Positions 1-9,687 are shown, numbered from the stretch's first letter. The stretch is DNA of 40,296 bases from an uncultured Eubacterium sp. (GCA_937894585.1 CALBGO010000077.1:1-40296), one strand, 5' to 3'. The notes: generated by a model from the letters alone, not told the origin. A program made the numbers and translations.

Positions 1-3000
1 GATGCTGTAATGTCCTTGGATACCGGTTTCTGTTCCTCTTCAGGCCAGCCTCCTGCATTCGGGTCTTCCTTCCAGTTGCCTGTATAGTATAGCTTAATAT
101 TTTCCCCACCTTTTAATGGATATCCTGACATATAAACACTTGGTAAAACTCCATCTACTGTGTATAGCCAGCCGCTATCTGCTGAATCTTTATCAGATAG
201 TCTCACATTGTTTGGATCTGTAATCGCATTCACATACACTGAGCCGAATTTTTCGGTTTTTTCCACCCTGTATCCGTTGTCTGCCAGATATTTTTCCATT
301 ACAGTCCATACAGTTGTTCCCATCTGAACACCAGATACTTCTGCAGTAGAATTCTTAAACTTCCCTACGCCTTCAACAGATACTGTTACGCTCTTAGGTC
401 TTGTGTCTGCAATCTGGCTGTTTTTGCACTCATTAATAGAATTCTGTAGTTCTACGGAGGCGCTGTTTAATTTACTATCATCTGATTTACTATCATCTAA
501 CACAAGCTGTGCATCGGCAATAGCCTTCTCTAATTTTTGTTTTGTTCCTGCAGGATATTCTCCCGGCTTAGTACCTTCCACAATTTTTGCAAGCAGCTCA
601 TTTGCTTCCTTGATCTTTAGCTGTAAGGAATCTTTAGCTGCGCCTGTTCCAACAACAACAACTGTTGCTGACACTTCCTGCTTATATAATGACTTTAGCT
701 TAGCCTTGATCTGCGGATCCAGCTTGCTGTCATCCTTATGTGCCTCATAGTATTTACCATATTCTTTGCTGCTTAAAAGAGTAGAAATCGTCACCTGCTG
801 TGGCGTCTGTGCACGCGTTACTACTAAGTTATCATGTCTGATTACCTGAGGATTTGAAGACTTGAATTTGTTATATCCATTAGCTTCCATAATCCATGTA
901 TCTTCAAAATAGTCATCTGCTCCTATTCCAGAATCAGTTAGTTTGCTGTACTCATAAACCCATACAGGATTGCCTGACTTATCAAAGTAAAACTCCATGA
1001 AAGGATGTAAATTGCCTGTTACATTTGCTGCATCCTTATATCTTCCGTCATTGATTCCATCAAAGTAATGCGCCTTGGCATATTCCATCATCTTGACAGC
1101 TTCATCTAGGTCAGCCGCAGTAATGGCTTTAACTGTTAGTGGAATTTCCTTTGTTGCAGTTACATTGTCTCTCTTAAATGTAACGGTTAGTGTTACCTGC
1201 TTATCTTCTGGCTGGAATACATCCACATTAGCTCTGTATCCGCTAATTGATACAACCGTAGGATCACTTGATGTAACAGTAATTTCCTTGTTGTTAAATA
1301 CAAACTGACCTTTTTCATCCTTAATCTTTGTGTATCTTAATAGGTTAATATCACCTGTTACTGCTGATGTATCAACAGCTCCATCTCCTACAGAGTATTT
1401 TAGCTTATCTGCAGTATAGTATTTATCCAGAAGCTGCTGTAATTCTTCAGGAGTTGGTTTTGCAATTCCTGAACCCTTAACGACAACATCAAAAGTCTTA
1501 GTAACAGTAGTAAAATCTTCAGGTTTTTCAAAATTACTATTCAGAATAATATCATTCGCAACAAAAGTTGCTGTGATTCTTACCTTTGTGTCTTCCGTAG
1601 CCGGGTGTAGCTTACCGGTTAACGGTGTAGTTGGCAGATTATCTGCACGTTCTATTGAAAGTACAGCCGGATTAGAACTTTCCCAATTAATCTTTGACCA
1701 TACCGTCTGTAAAGATGTTCCCATAAGCTGAGGTAATGTCAAATCATCTCTCACTGATGTTAAATCACTGTTAGTTCCTTTAATCTTGTCTTCCCTTAAG
1801 CCTTTAGCTTCAGCAGCCATCTTCTTACCAAAGTGGTCTCTGTCCCAGCCTACAGTAACAGTTCTGCTTTTTGATACAGCCTCTTCATTACCGCACTCAA
1901 ATACAAATTGTGTGCGTATATTCTTTGTAGCGTTACCTGCCTCTGCATCTTTTTTATAAAAAATAGCTCCATCAACACCAATGTAATTTACATCTTCTGT
2001 ATTAAGAAGTCTTACTTTTACATTAGTAGTATCAATGCCCTCGTAAGCCTTAATCTTATTAAGCACAAAATCAGCAATATTCTTATCTGTTGCAAAGTTT
2101 GGTCTTAAAGCACCAAACTCACTATCATACTTAGCCTTCACGGCATCTACGATTTTCTTATTTTCCTGATTTACAGGCTCATCTTTTTTAAGAATTACAT
2201 TATGTGTAAGGTTTTCATCAGCTCCGTATGGAGTAAATTTACCTGTAAATGTTCTATAACCGTTAGCCTTAACAGTATAATCGTAAGTTATATCACGATT
2301 CAGAGCAAAAAAACCATCCTTGCCGGGTGTTACAGGATAGACAGTCGGATCGCCCTCCTCTTCATAAGAAACCTCAATTGCTGCGTTTTCAATAGCAGTT
2401 CCTTTATCAGTAACAGCCTTAAAGATTACGCTATACTCGGTAATATCTTTTACTAATTCAAGAGGCTTTTTCATTGCAACGGTCGGCGTCATCGTTCCCT
2501 TTAATTCAGCAAAATTTCTGGCCTTAACCGTATATTCAGCAGGAATATTTTTTTCTAACTTAAAGCTGCCGTCAGCTTCCATTTCCACAATTTTCTTATC
2601 CTGCTTTACAGTAATCTTTGCATCCTTAACAATTTTGCCTTCATGCATAACCTTAAACTCAATTTTAACCTTCTCAATCTTAGTTAACTCAATTGAGTGA
2701 TTGCCAGCTGCAGTAGGACTAAATTCCTTTCGATCTAAGTTTCTGTAATCTGCATTACCGGAAGTTGTTAAGTAGTACGTTTCACCCTGCTCAAGTTTAT
2801 AGCTGCCATCTGGCTCAGCAGTTACTTCCCTATAAGAATAGCCCTGCTTTGCTTCAACTTTAACATCAACATTTGCAATCGGGTTTCCCGCTGTATCACT
2901 TCCTGTAAATTCAAAGTTAACCTTGTGAATCACCTTCTGCTCTAGCTCTATGTCATAAGTTCCATCTTCTGCAAAAACCATCTCCGCAGCATTTTTTTCT

Positions 3001-3737
3001 TTGTAGCCATCTGCCTTAGCAAATACATAGTAAGTCTTCTTCGGATCTAATAGATAACTGCCATCAGATTCCGGGTCTTCTGCTTTAGACCAAGATGAAC
3101 TATCCTTTTTTAGCTCAATCGTTGCACCCTTTACAACTTCATTTGTTACAGAATTTACTGCCTGCAGTCTTACCTTTGCCTGAGGCATTAGCTTAACCGT
3201 AAAAGCCTGCTCAGCTAAAGCATGCGCCGCACCAGATGTGATTGATTCCTTTGTGACATCTTTCGCATATAGCTTAAGGGTAGCTGTAAACTGGTAATTT
3301 CCCTCTGTAATTGTAGGTCTTTTTTTGATCGATATACTAGATCCATCATCTGGAAGTATTGAAGTTTTAGCTAGATACTCTGCAATCTTCCCGCCTTCAT
3401 CACGAAAGAACCATGCTGACTGATATTCAGAGGACGATTTTTCCATCACAAAATTCAACGAATTAATGGATGAAGAACCGTAAGAACCCTTAGACTCTAG
3501 TCCAACTTCATAGCTAAGGCCATCGGCACTTTTAACGACACCGGTTCCTCCATTACGAATAATTTTATTACTGCCATCAACATAAGTTGCCTTTAAATAC
3601 GCACTTGGCGTAGCTGTAGCGACTTGCTCAGCGCCCGCCCCTACTCCTTGACCAGTCTCAGCTGCAAAAGCTGTCGCAGGTATGGTTGTCATCACCATCA
3701 TCACCACAAGGAGCAAACTCAATAGTTTCTTTTTCAT
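1..3737 (-). CDS. Large secreted multi-domain surface protein with DUF4430 domain (C-terminus beyond window)
   Basis: The frame is open from an ATG at 3737 to the left window edge, so at least 1,245 residues are visible and the stop lies outside. A good SD (TTAGGAGAA) precedes the start. Residues 1-28 form a signal peptide (MKKKLLSLLLVVMMV, then ATAFAAE). There follow a beta-rich region and about four carboxypeptidase-regulatory/Cna-B-like repeats, each with a DGSY- or DGSF-type turn. Ig-like modules come next, including one with KIKGTN that resembles the modules of the protein at 4906-9507. Then there is a helical FIVAR-like segment and, near the window edge, a DUF4430 (transcobalamin-like C-terminal) domain with the hallmark SGWLYTVDG and IKLYYTGNW strands. 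The gene is visibly more AT-rich than the housekeeping genes. Function is inferred only: an extracellular binding or adhesion protein, perhaps sharing the corrinoid role proposed for its neighbour. It has no obvious promoter of its own, so it may be read from the riboswitch promoter upstream. Confidence 0.88.
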   Translation of the reverse strand, partial: MKKKLLSLLLVVMMVMTTIPATAFAAETGQGVGAGAEQVATATPSAYLKATYVDGSNKIIRNGGTGVVKSADGLSYEVGLESKGSYGSSSINSLNFVMEKSSSEYQSAWFFRDEGGKIAEYLAKTSILPDDGSSISIKKRPTITEGNYQFTATLKLYAKDVTKESITSGAAHALAEQAFTVKLMPQAKVRLQAVNSVTNEVVKGATIELKKDSSSWSKAEDPESDGSYLLDPKKTYYVFAKADGYKEKNAAEMVFAEDGTYDIELEQKVIHKVNFEFTGSDTAGNPIANVDVKVEAKQGYSYREVTAEPDGSYKLEQGETYYLTTSGNADYRNLDRKEFSPTAAGNHSIELTKIEKVKIEFKVMHEGKIVKDAKITVKQDKKIVEMEADGSFKLEKNIPAEYTVKARNFAELKGTMTPTVAMKKPLELVKDITEYSVIFKAVTDKGTAIENAAIEVSYEEEGDPTVYPVTPGKDGFFALNRDITYDYTVKANGYRTFTGKFTPYGADENLTHNVILKKDEPVNQENKKIVDAVKAKYDSEFGALRPNFATDKNIADFVLNKIKAYEGIDTTNVKVRLLNTEDVNYIGVDGAIFYKKDAEAGNATKNIRTQFVFECGNEEAVSKSRTVTVGWDRDHFGKKMAAEAKGLREDKIKGTNSDLTSVRDDLTLPQLMGTSLQTVWSKINWESSNPAVLSIERADNLPTTPLTGKLHPATEDTKVRITATFVANDIILNSNFEKPEDFTTVTKTFDVVVKGSGIAKPTPEELQQLLDKYYTADKLKYSVGDGAVDTSAVTGDINLLRYTKIKDEKGQFVFNNKEITVTSSDPTVVSISGYRANVDVFQPEDKQVTLTVTFKRDNVTATKEIPLTVKAITAADLDEAVKMMEYAKAHYFDGINDGRYKDAANVTGNLHPFMEFYFDKSGNPVWVYEYSKLTDSGIGADDYFEDTWIMEANGYNKFKSSNPQVIRHDNLVVTRAQTPQQVTISTLLSSKEYGKYYEAHKDDSKLDPQIKAKLKSLYKQEVSATVVVVGTGAAKDSLQLKIKEANELLAKIVEGTKPGEYPAGTKQKLEKAIADAQLVLDDSKSDDSKLNSASVELQNSINECKNSQIADTRPKSVTVSVEGVGKFKNSTAEVSGVQMGTTVWTVMEKYLADNGYRVEKTEKFGSVYVNAITDPNNVRLSDKDSADSGWLYTVDGVLPSVYMSGYPLKGGENIKLYYTGNWKEDPNAGGWPEEEQKPVSKDITA

Positions 3738-3803
3738 AGTATTCTCCTAATTTTCCTTATCACTTTAACTGCATACCTTATCTCTCAATTCGCTTTGCTT
3801 ACT

Positions 3804-3920
3804 CTACTTAAGGCTTGTTCTGAAATATGCTTCTGTCTTGTCCACTGCCGCCTTACCCTTGTACTTCTTGTTCTTAAGAGTTGAGTAATAAAACTTGTAC
3901 TTAACATCTTAACATCATAT
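3804..3920 (-). pseudogene. Remnant of a surface-protein C-terminal domain
   Basis: On the minus strand a stretch reads DVKYKFYYSTLKNKKYKG and ends at a TAG (3804-3806). It matches the tail of the protein encoded at 3970-4683, which has GYDVKYKYYRSVYKSKKYQG. No start codon or SD precedes it. An 8-bp direct duplication (GATGTTAA twice, around 3902-3918) puts a TAA in frame. Collapsing it restores YDVKYK. The fragment therefore looks like the decayed 3' end of a third gene of this family, lost by deletion or recombination between the two large surface genes. Confidence 0.6.
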
Positions 3921-3969
3921 CGTCATGTCCGCACACAGCAGAAAACCCAAGCTATTCTAAAACACTATT

Positions 3970-4683
3970 TTATTTCGCTTTCTTTGTCCACTTTCTCGCC
4001 GCATATTTACACTGTTTCAAAGCGGTCTGCGCTACAAGTTTTCCGTCGCCGTCATAAACCTGAATGCGCGCCTTGTAATAATACATTCTGCCGTACTTTC
4101 CTGCAGTATTTACATACTTCAGTCCGTCGGATATGAGTCTGCCCTGATACTTCTTCGATTTATATACGGAGCGGTAGTATTTGTACTTCACATCATATCC
4201 TGCCGCTTCAATCTGTTTCAGGGTTTCTTTTTCTTTCTTGCTGAGAACAAGTCTGACTGCATTGTTTTTCTTTGCCGTCTTTGAAGAACGAGCTGCAAGC
4301 GTAATCTTTTTCAGCTGCTTTCTGATTTGCTTCATTTCTTCTGCAGGATCTTTTTCCGGTTCGTTTTCCGTTGTGTAAATCACTTCGTTTCCGGATTTTA
4401 CAGTCAGTACAGGCTTCTTCTCTTCGTTCAGAGAAATTTCGAATACCGTCTTTGCATCTTTTGCCTTCGATGCAATTTCGGCAAGCACCGTTCTGGTTAC
4501 TTCTGTTCTTCCGAGAGGAGATCTGATAACGATCACTGCACCGGTCTCTTTTTCAATCTGCTTCAGAACTGCTGTGTCAAGCTCTGCGGAAAGCTTAGAA
4601 GCTTTTTTCATATCTGCCTCTTTTACATCGAGAACAATCTCCTTAGACAGTTTTTCTTTCGCCTGTCTGATGGCTTCCGTCAT
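3970..4683 (-). CDS. C-terminal part of the B12-regulated surface protein, separated by an in-frame amber codon
   Basis: The ORF from ATG 4683 gives 237 residues, but the same frame is open back to 4905, directly after the TAG that ends the 1,533-residue ORF. The codons between 4905 and 4684 encode the last strands of a DUF4430 domain (EGDSVKWFYTDNY) and a Thr/Val-rich linker, so this is almost certainly the tail of the upstream protein and not a separate gene. ATG 4683 has no convincing SD. The tail has a charged helical region (about residues 1-90), a Lys-rich linker, and a C-terminal tyrosine- and lysine-rich repeat (VKYKYYRSVYKSKKYQG, YYYKARIQVYDGDGKLVAQT) of the type found at the ends of Clostridia surface proteins. 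That domain may bind the cell wall, which is inference. If the amber is real and not read through, this part is not translated as one chain with the rest. Confidence 0.6.
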   Translation of the reverse strand: MTEAIRQAKEKLSKEIVLDVKEADMKKASKLSAELDTAVLKQIEKETGAVIVIRSPLGRTEVTRTVLAEIASKAKDAKTVFEISLNEEKKPVLTVKSGNEVIYTTENEPEKDPAEEMKQIRKQLKKITLAARSSKTAKKNNAVRLVLSKKEKETLKQIEAAGYDVKYKYYRSVYKSKKYQGRLISDGLKYVNTAGKYGRMYYYKARIQVYDGDGKLVAQTALKQCKYAARKWTKKAK

Positions 4684-4905
4684 ATTTTCCGGTTTTACTG
4701 TAACCTTTGCAGTATCGCCGGTTACAGTAACTTCTGTCGGCGTTGTTGTTACAGCTGAACCCGGTGTACCGACTGTGACTACCGGTGTTTTTTCCGGTTC
4801 TCCCCAGTCTTCGCCGCTTACATCATTACTGTAATTATCAGTATAAAACCACTTTACAGAATCTCCCTCTTTCAGAACAATCTCATCGTAGGTTTTGTTC
4901 GGAAT

Positions 4906-4908
4906 CTA
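4906..4908 (-). other. In-frame TAG inside the DUF4430 domain
   Basis: CTA on the plus strand at 4906-4908 is TAG on the coding strand. The residues before it (SGWMYSVNG) and after it (IPNKTYDEIVLKEGDSV) together make a normal DUF4430 strand pattern, which shows that coding once ran through this codon. TAG is an ordinary stop elsewhere in the window (ends of the genes at 13213, 14441 and 15430), so reassignment is unlikely. A nonsense mutation, a sequencing error or programmed readthrough remain. Confidence 0.85.
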
Positions 4909-7900
4909 CCCGTTAACAGAATACATCCATCCACTCTTCGGACCGTTATCGAATTCAGAAAGACCATTAATTGATGTAATATAATTTCCTTTAGCCGTAA
5001 ACGGAATATTGCTGTTTATCAGCATTTTATCCGTCAGATTTTTTACTGTAGCACCTTTCGGCATAGTAACTTTTACACTTGAAATCCATGTTTCAAAATG
5101 CTGATGAGGTTTATCTCCATGTTTCGAATCCCCGATCAGCTCAAAGGTAACATTAACCTTTTCAGATTCTGCAGTACCCATTCTGTTTATCACAAGTCTA
5201 TAGGTATTCTCTGCAGTTCCGTCTGAAGATGTAACCTGAATCGGAACTTCTGTTTTTCCACCTTTTACAATAGAAAATCTTTCTGAGGAGGTCCAGTTGT
5301 TCTCAGCACTTACAGCTTTTCCATGAATCATAGTACTTGCCTTTGGATTAACGGTCAGTACTCTCACAAGAACATGTTCCACACTTTCCGGTACAGTGAC
5401 TGAATAAGTTCTATCCGGCAATTTTGAAGCTTTATAGTCTCCCGGCAGCACTTCAATCTCACGAATTGAAGTATCCGCTGCAGATTCGCCGCTATCCTTT
5501 CTCGGAACTGCATACACAGCAGTTTTCGCTTCTGCTAATGCACTGAGAACCGCCTGCTCTGTAGCAGCTTTATTGATTGCTGCTTTACCCTTTTCCTTTT
5601 CTTTCAGGACTTTTTCCCAATTAGCTTCTGTATAATCAGAAGGTGTATTCTGATATGCCTCCAGCTCTATCAAGGCTTTTTCTTTTGCCACAGCAAGAGA
5701 AATCTGTGCAATTTTTGCTTTTACTGCAGCAAGCTTTTCTGCAGATGCGGTTCCGATCTGATCTTTCTGCGACTGACTCAGTGCATTGTAAGATTCATTT
5801 AAGCTGTCGACTCTGGACTTATAGTTCAGATAATTATCCTTTGTAATTATATCCGGGTTCGGAAGTCTGTCAATTTCTTCTTTTAATGCACTGACCGACT
5901 TAATGACAGAGATTGTATATGTCTTGACATCCCATTTGTCATTCAGTGTGTTATATCCTCCGTCATCCACCTTAACGGTAATCGAAGTTGAATCACCGGT
6001 TAATGCAACCTGCATCTTCTTCTCTTTCAGAGGCTTGCCGTTCACAGTAATTGATGCGGACGGTATTTCTGCCTCGGCACTTAATGTTGCAGTTTTTACG
6101 CTGCCGGAATTGAACACGGTGTATTCGGTTACGCCATCCTGCAGTTCGAATGCCGGAAATTCATCAATTTTCAGAACCTTTAATCTTGCATCATATGGCA
6201 GCAGTCTGAAAGTCACATCTGTCATCTCTGTAACCGACGGATCGGCCAGGTGCGTCAGTTTTGCCTTGAAAGTAACTGATACCGGATTGTGATGCGGTCT
6301 CTTTGCAAGTCTGAACGCTCTTACATATGAAGTTTTAAAATCATTGCCGTTGTGAACATCCACATATTCCGGACTGCTGCTCGAAATCCAGTCTATCTTG
6401 ATATCACTTCCGGAAGCATCCTTGCTCCAGATTACTTTATTGTTTCCTTCTGAATCATCAATCTTACCGTAGTAGATTTCTTCCAGATCTGCAAACACTT
6501 TTGAACCGGACGGGTTGGTTCCTCTGATTCCATCAAAAAGCTTCCTGCCGGCCAGTTTCAGTTCGTCTCTCAAAGCAGCCTTCGGATCGCCCAGTTTTTC
6601 TCCATACCTTTCCAGTCTGTCTTTTCCTGCAATCTTTGCCTTATCTTCTGCACTTAATGCGCTGTACTGTTTCCACAACTCTTTCGCAGCTTTCAGCTGT
6701 TTCTGGTCTGCTGCATCTGCATTTTCCGGCAGTTTCACAATATTCTCTTCTAAGTAACCTTTGCTTACTACCGCAATTCTGACATCACTGGTCTGTTTCG
6801 TACCGGCCTGCATCTTATCTTCGTCGCTGACTGATACTGTAAACTGTGCAAAACCGTTTGTTAAAGGCACTTCTTTACTGAATTTATGTGTGCAGTTATC
6901 TCCTGCGATTACTAATTCAGCACCTTTATTCTGTAAATCCACAGTAACCGGTACTGTTTCAAGTGTTGTATCTGTAAGAACAGAATATTCCTTCACATTC
7001 TTAACCGGTGTGATTGTTTTATCAGATACTTTGATCGATTTCCATTCAGCATTGACGGCCTTCACGGTTAAATCGATGGATACAGTCTGATCTTTCAGCT
7101 TCTGCAGTTCTTTATTGTCAGGATACATTGCAATGTACTTGTCCAGCTGAATGCTCTTAATGCTATGGGTTGCAGTTAAAGTTGTATCCTCCTTCGGTCT
7201 TTTCTGCAGCACCATGTTGGTAGCGCTGAAAATCCCGGGTTCTCCCGATTTATAATCCAGTACCCATGAATCATTTGCCGGGAACTGCAAGCCATAATAT
7301 TTCTTTGATTTCGCATCATTAATCCATACGAGTTTACTATTATTATCGTAATGAACTTCTGCTACCGCATATGCTAAGCTGTCAGTAATATGATCTTTGT
7401 CGTAATTCAAATACCTGATCCCATCAAACAAATTCTTTCTGACATCCTCTAACAGTCTGACTTCTTCTGCAATTTCTTCAGTGGTCAGTGCAGGTATTGT
7501 AATATCAATGGTCTTTACTGCCGAAACACCGTTCTTCGTCAGCTTATATGTAACCGTTGTCTTTTTCTCTTTCCCATTTACATCCGATCTGATCGGCTCC
7601 AGAATCCTCTTATTGATGTTATGCTGCTGCAGCGCCTCATGGTCAAACAGGATTTCGGTTTCTACCTCTTTATAGCCATAACCTGCATCGCTTGATACAT
7701 TCGGAAGCTGAAAACTGTATCTGACATGATCTGAATTGTAATCGCTGATAAAAGATTCTCCGTCTTTTTTATATGTTGTATATTCAATTCTTTCCGGCTT
7801 TAAATAGGTATCTAAAGCATCCTGAAGTTCCTGTTTTATAGCTGCCGTACTGCCGTCTTTCACTGTTACAGGAATCGTAACGATCTTCGTATTTCCGCTG

Positions 7901-9507
7901 TTTCCAACCTCTTCAACCGTAAAGCTGAGATCGCAGACAGTATCTTCAGATGGAACTTTTTTAATTTCAATTGCATTTCCGCTTTCATTCAGAGCCAGTA
8001 TGTCTGATGTAATCGGGTTCAATGTAATCTTAGCTTTTCCTTCTCCAAGTACTCCAATTAACTGAGAGTCATTCTCCCATCCGATAATTCTATTATTTCC
8101 GATTACTGCAACAAACTCGTTAAAGTTTGATGCTCCCACCGGAATAATTAGCGAGCTGTAGATATTATCAGCATCAATATTACTTCCCTTAATGGCTGCA
8201 AAAATACTTTCCGGTGTTACAACGTCTAAAATATTAGCCTCTGGAGCTCCTTTTACAGTCAAAGGCAGAACGATTTCCTTTGTGTTCGCTGAATTTCCAA
8301 CTTCTTCCACCTTAAAAGTAACATTCACAACAGTGTCCACTTCAGGAACTTTTACAATGTCGATTGTTTCACTGTTTTTGTTCTTCTTAAGAATTGACGC
8401 ATTGCTGATGCTCTTTAAAGTGATGTTGGCCTTAGCACCGTATCTTCCGCCCCACCAGCCTGCAAAACTTCCGTCTTCATTTAATTTTGCATAAAAGTCA
8501 TCAATGTAATTTGTACTTTCCGGTTTTGTTAAGGAAGATGTGATCGCATCTTTGCTGACATTGCTGCCCTTGATTGCATCAAACAGCAAATCTTCTGTAA
8601 TGCAATCCAATGGATTTGCAGTAGGCGCCTGCTTACCTAAAACGATAATCTCTATAGGGAACTCTTCTGAAAGTTTAGTCCCCCTATCTAGTATTGTCGC
8701 CGTAATAGTTACAGGTGTATCCTGTTCCTGCCGCGTTACGGTATTAGTATCAATATTAAACACAGTAGGATTTGAGCTTGTAAATGTAATTTCACAATCG
8801 GCAGTATATTGAGACGAAGTTTTTGTTAAAACACCGTCAGACCCAACCTTTACATTCAGCTTTCCATCTCTTATTTGATCAAAACCTGTCGTAATACTAT
8901 CTGTATCTTTGTTCTCACCTTTAATAAAGTCAAATAAGTTAATCTTAACCCATTCTGTCGGTGTATTAATCCTATCGCCCGCCTTAATGGTTAAAGGAAT
9001 ATTTAATGTTGCCGGTTCACAACCTACACTATCTTGTACCCCTGTAAGTTCCATAGTTAAAGTAACTATCTTATCCGGCTCACTTTTTGCAGCTTCCGGA
9101 CGTTTGCGGAGCTTCAAAATTCTGTTAGTAGTACCCGCTTCGCTTTTGCTGATTCCGATATATTCAGGATCGCTGCTGCTTACCCATTCGAGTTTGACAT
9201 TCTTTTTATATGCTCCGGAACCCCAGCTTGTCACCTTCTTGGTTTCCGGATCTACATAAACATATAACGGATCTCCCTCTCCTGATATTTTCTCAATCAA
9301 ATCCGAAGTAATATGATCCATCGAAGTATTACTTCCCTTAATCTGCTCAAAGACATCCTGAGCAGTTACATACTGCGTCGGATTGAAATCCGGGGCAGTC
9401 ATCTGCTGCCCCTCGGCCGCAAATGCCATGCCCGGCATCATCGAGAAGATTAGGCTCACTGCCAGCAGCAGCGCCCAAAATCTTCGACAATTTTTGTTTT
9501 TCTTCAT
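4906..9507 (-). CDS. Cobalamin-riboswitch-controlled giant surface protein (Ig-like modules plus DUF4430)
   Basis: The protein has 1,533 residues to the amber stop, and the frame continues to 3970 (1,845 codons in all). A signal peptide spans residues 1-30 (cleavage near AFA/AE). Six modules begin with a helix of the form LFxxIKGxNxxxDxIxxxL, near residues 52, 190, 307, 434, 692 and 989. Each leads into a short Ig-like sandwich often carrying KRP or KVP before a V/T-rich strand. Cadherin-like beta-sandwich segments follow near 1120-1215 and 1350-1440, with a helical linker between them. A DUF4430 domain starts near 1451 and is interrupted at SVNG. DUF4430 is related to the C-terminal beta-domain of transcobalamin/intrinsic factor, and the gene lies behind a cobalamin riboswitch. 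An extracellular corrinoid-binding or B12-responsive adhesive role is therefore plausible but unproven. The start is set by ATG at 9507 with AAAGGAG 12 nt upstream and the signal peptide. Confidence 0.9.
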   Translation of the reverse strand: MKKNKNCRRFWALLLAVSLIFSMMPGMAFAAEGQQMTAPDFNPTQYVTAQDVFEQIKGSNTSMDHITSDLIEKISGEGDPLYVYVDPETKKVTSWGSGAYKKNVKLEWVSSSDPEYIGISKSEAGTTNRILKLRKRPEAAKSEPDKIVTLTMELTGVQDSVGCEPATLNIPLTIKAGDRINTPTEWVKINLFDFIKGENKDTDSITTGFDQIRDGKLNVKVGSDGVLTKTSSQYTADCEITFTSSNPTVFNIDTNTVTRQEQDTPVTITATILDRGTKLSEEFPIEIIVLGKQAPTANPLDCITEDLLFDAIKGSNVSKDAITSSLTKPESTNYIDDFYAKLNEDGSFAGWWGGRYGAKANITLKSISNASILKKNKNSETIDIVKVPEVDTVVNVTFKVEEVGNSANTKEIVLPLTVKGAPEANILDVVTPESIFAAIKGSNIDADNIYSSLIIPVGASNFNEFVAVIGNNRIIGWENDSQLIGVLGEGKAKITLNPITSDILALNESGNAIEIKKVPSEDTVCDLSFTVEEVGNSGNTKIVTIPVTVKDGSTAAIKQELQDALDTYLKPERIEYTTYKKDGESFISDYNSDHVRYSFQLPNVSSDAGYGYKEVETEILFDHEALQQHNINKRILEPIRSDVNGKEKKTTVTYKLTKNGVSAVKTIDITIPALTTEEIAEEVRLLEDVRKNLFDGIRYLNYDKDHITDSLAYAVAEVHYDNNSKLVWINDAKSKKYYGLQFPANDSWVLDYKSGEPGIFSATNMVLQKRPKEDTTLTATHSIKSIQLDKYIAMYPDNKELQKLKDQTVSIDLTVKAVNAEWKSIKVSDKTITPVKNVKEYSVLTDTTLETVPVTVDLQNKGAELVIAGDNCTHKFSKEVPLTNGFAQFTVSVSDEDKMQAGTKQTSDVRIAVVSKGYLEENIVKLPENADAADQKQLKAAKELWKQYSALSAEDKAKIAGKDRLERYGEKLGDPKAALRDELKLAGRKLFDGIRGTNPSGSKVFADLEEIYYGKIDDSEGNNKVIWSKDASGSDIKIDWISSSSPEYVDVHNGNDFKTSYVRAFRLAKRPHHNPVSVTFKAKLTHLADPSVTEMTDVTFRLLPYDARLKVLKIDEFPAFELQDGVTEYTVFNSGSVKTATLSAEAEIPSASITVNGKPLKEKKMQVALTGDSTSITVKVDDGGYNTLNDKWDVKTYTISVIKSVSALKEEIDRLPNPDIITKDNYLNYKSRVDSLNESYNALSQSQKDQIGTASAEKLAAVKAKIAQISLAVAKEKALIELEAYQNTPSDYTEANWEKVLKEKEKGKAAINKAATEQAVLSALAEAKTAVYAVPRKDSGESAADTSIREIEVLPGDYKASKLPDRTYSVTVPESVEHVLVRVLTVNPKASTMIHGKAVSAENNWTSSERFSIVKGGKTEVPIQVTSSDGTAENTYRLVINRMGTAESEKVNVTFELIGDSKHGDKPHQHFETWISSVKVTMPKGATVKNLTDKMLINSNIPFTAKGNYITSINGLSEFDNGPKSGWMYSVNG

Positions 9508-9583
9508 TCTTTCTTTGCTCTCCTTTCTCTTCCTGTGGATTTCAAAGATGCCGACATTTCCATATCACAATACCGATTGCACG

Positions 9584-9627
9584 AAAAAAAGGGCTGCACC
9601 ACATTCAAAATGAACATGATGCAGCCC
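9584..9627 (-). terminator. Intrinsic terminator of the cobalamin riboswitch expression platform
   Basis: On the minus strand GGGCTGCA pairs with TGCAGCCC. The stem extends inward to about 17 pairs counting G-U pairs, with a TTT loop, and seven T follow directly. It lies between the riboswitch aptamer and the surface-gene SD (75 nt before the ATG), as expected for transcription attenuation by cobalamin. Confidence 0.85.
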
Positions 9628-9687
9628 GTATTTCTGCTGCAGTTACTGTGTCCTTCTTCTGATACTCCGTCAGGAAAAACCGGTCTC

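Noticed and set aside
4906..4908. Genetic-code change or pyrrolysine at TAG
   Set aside because: TAG is used as the normal stop of at least three intact genes here (13211-13213, 14439-14441, 15428-15430), and the protein is not a methylamine methyltransferase. Readthrough is left open but reassignment is not supported.
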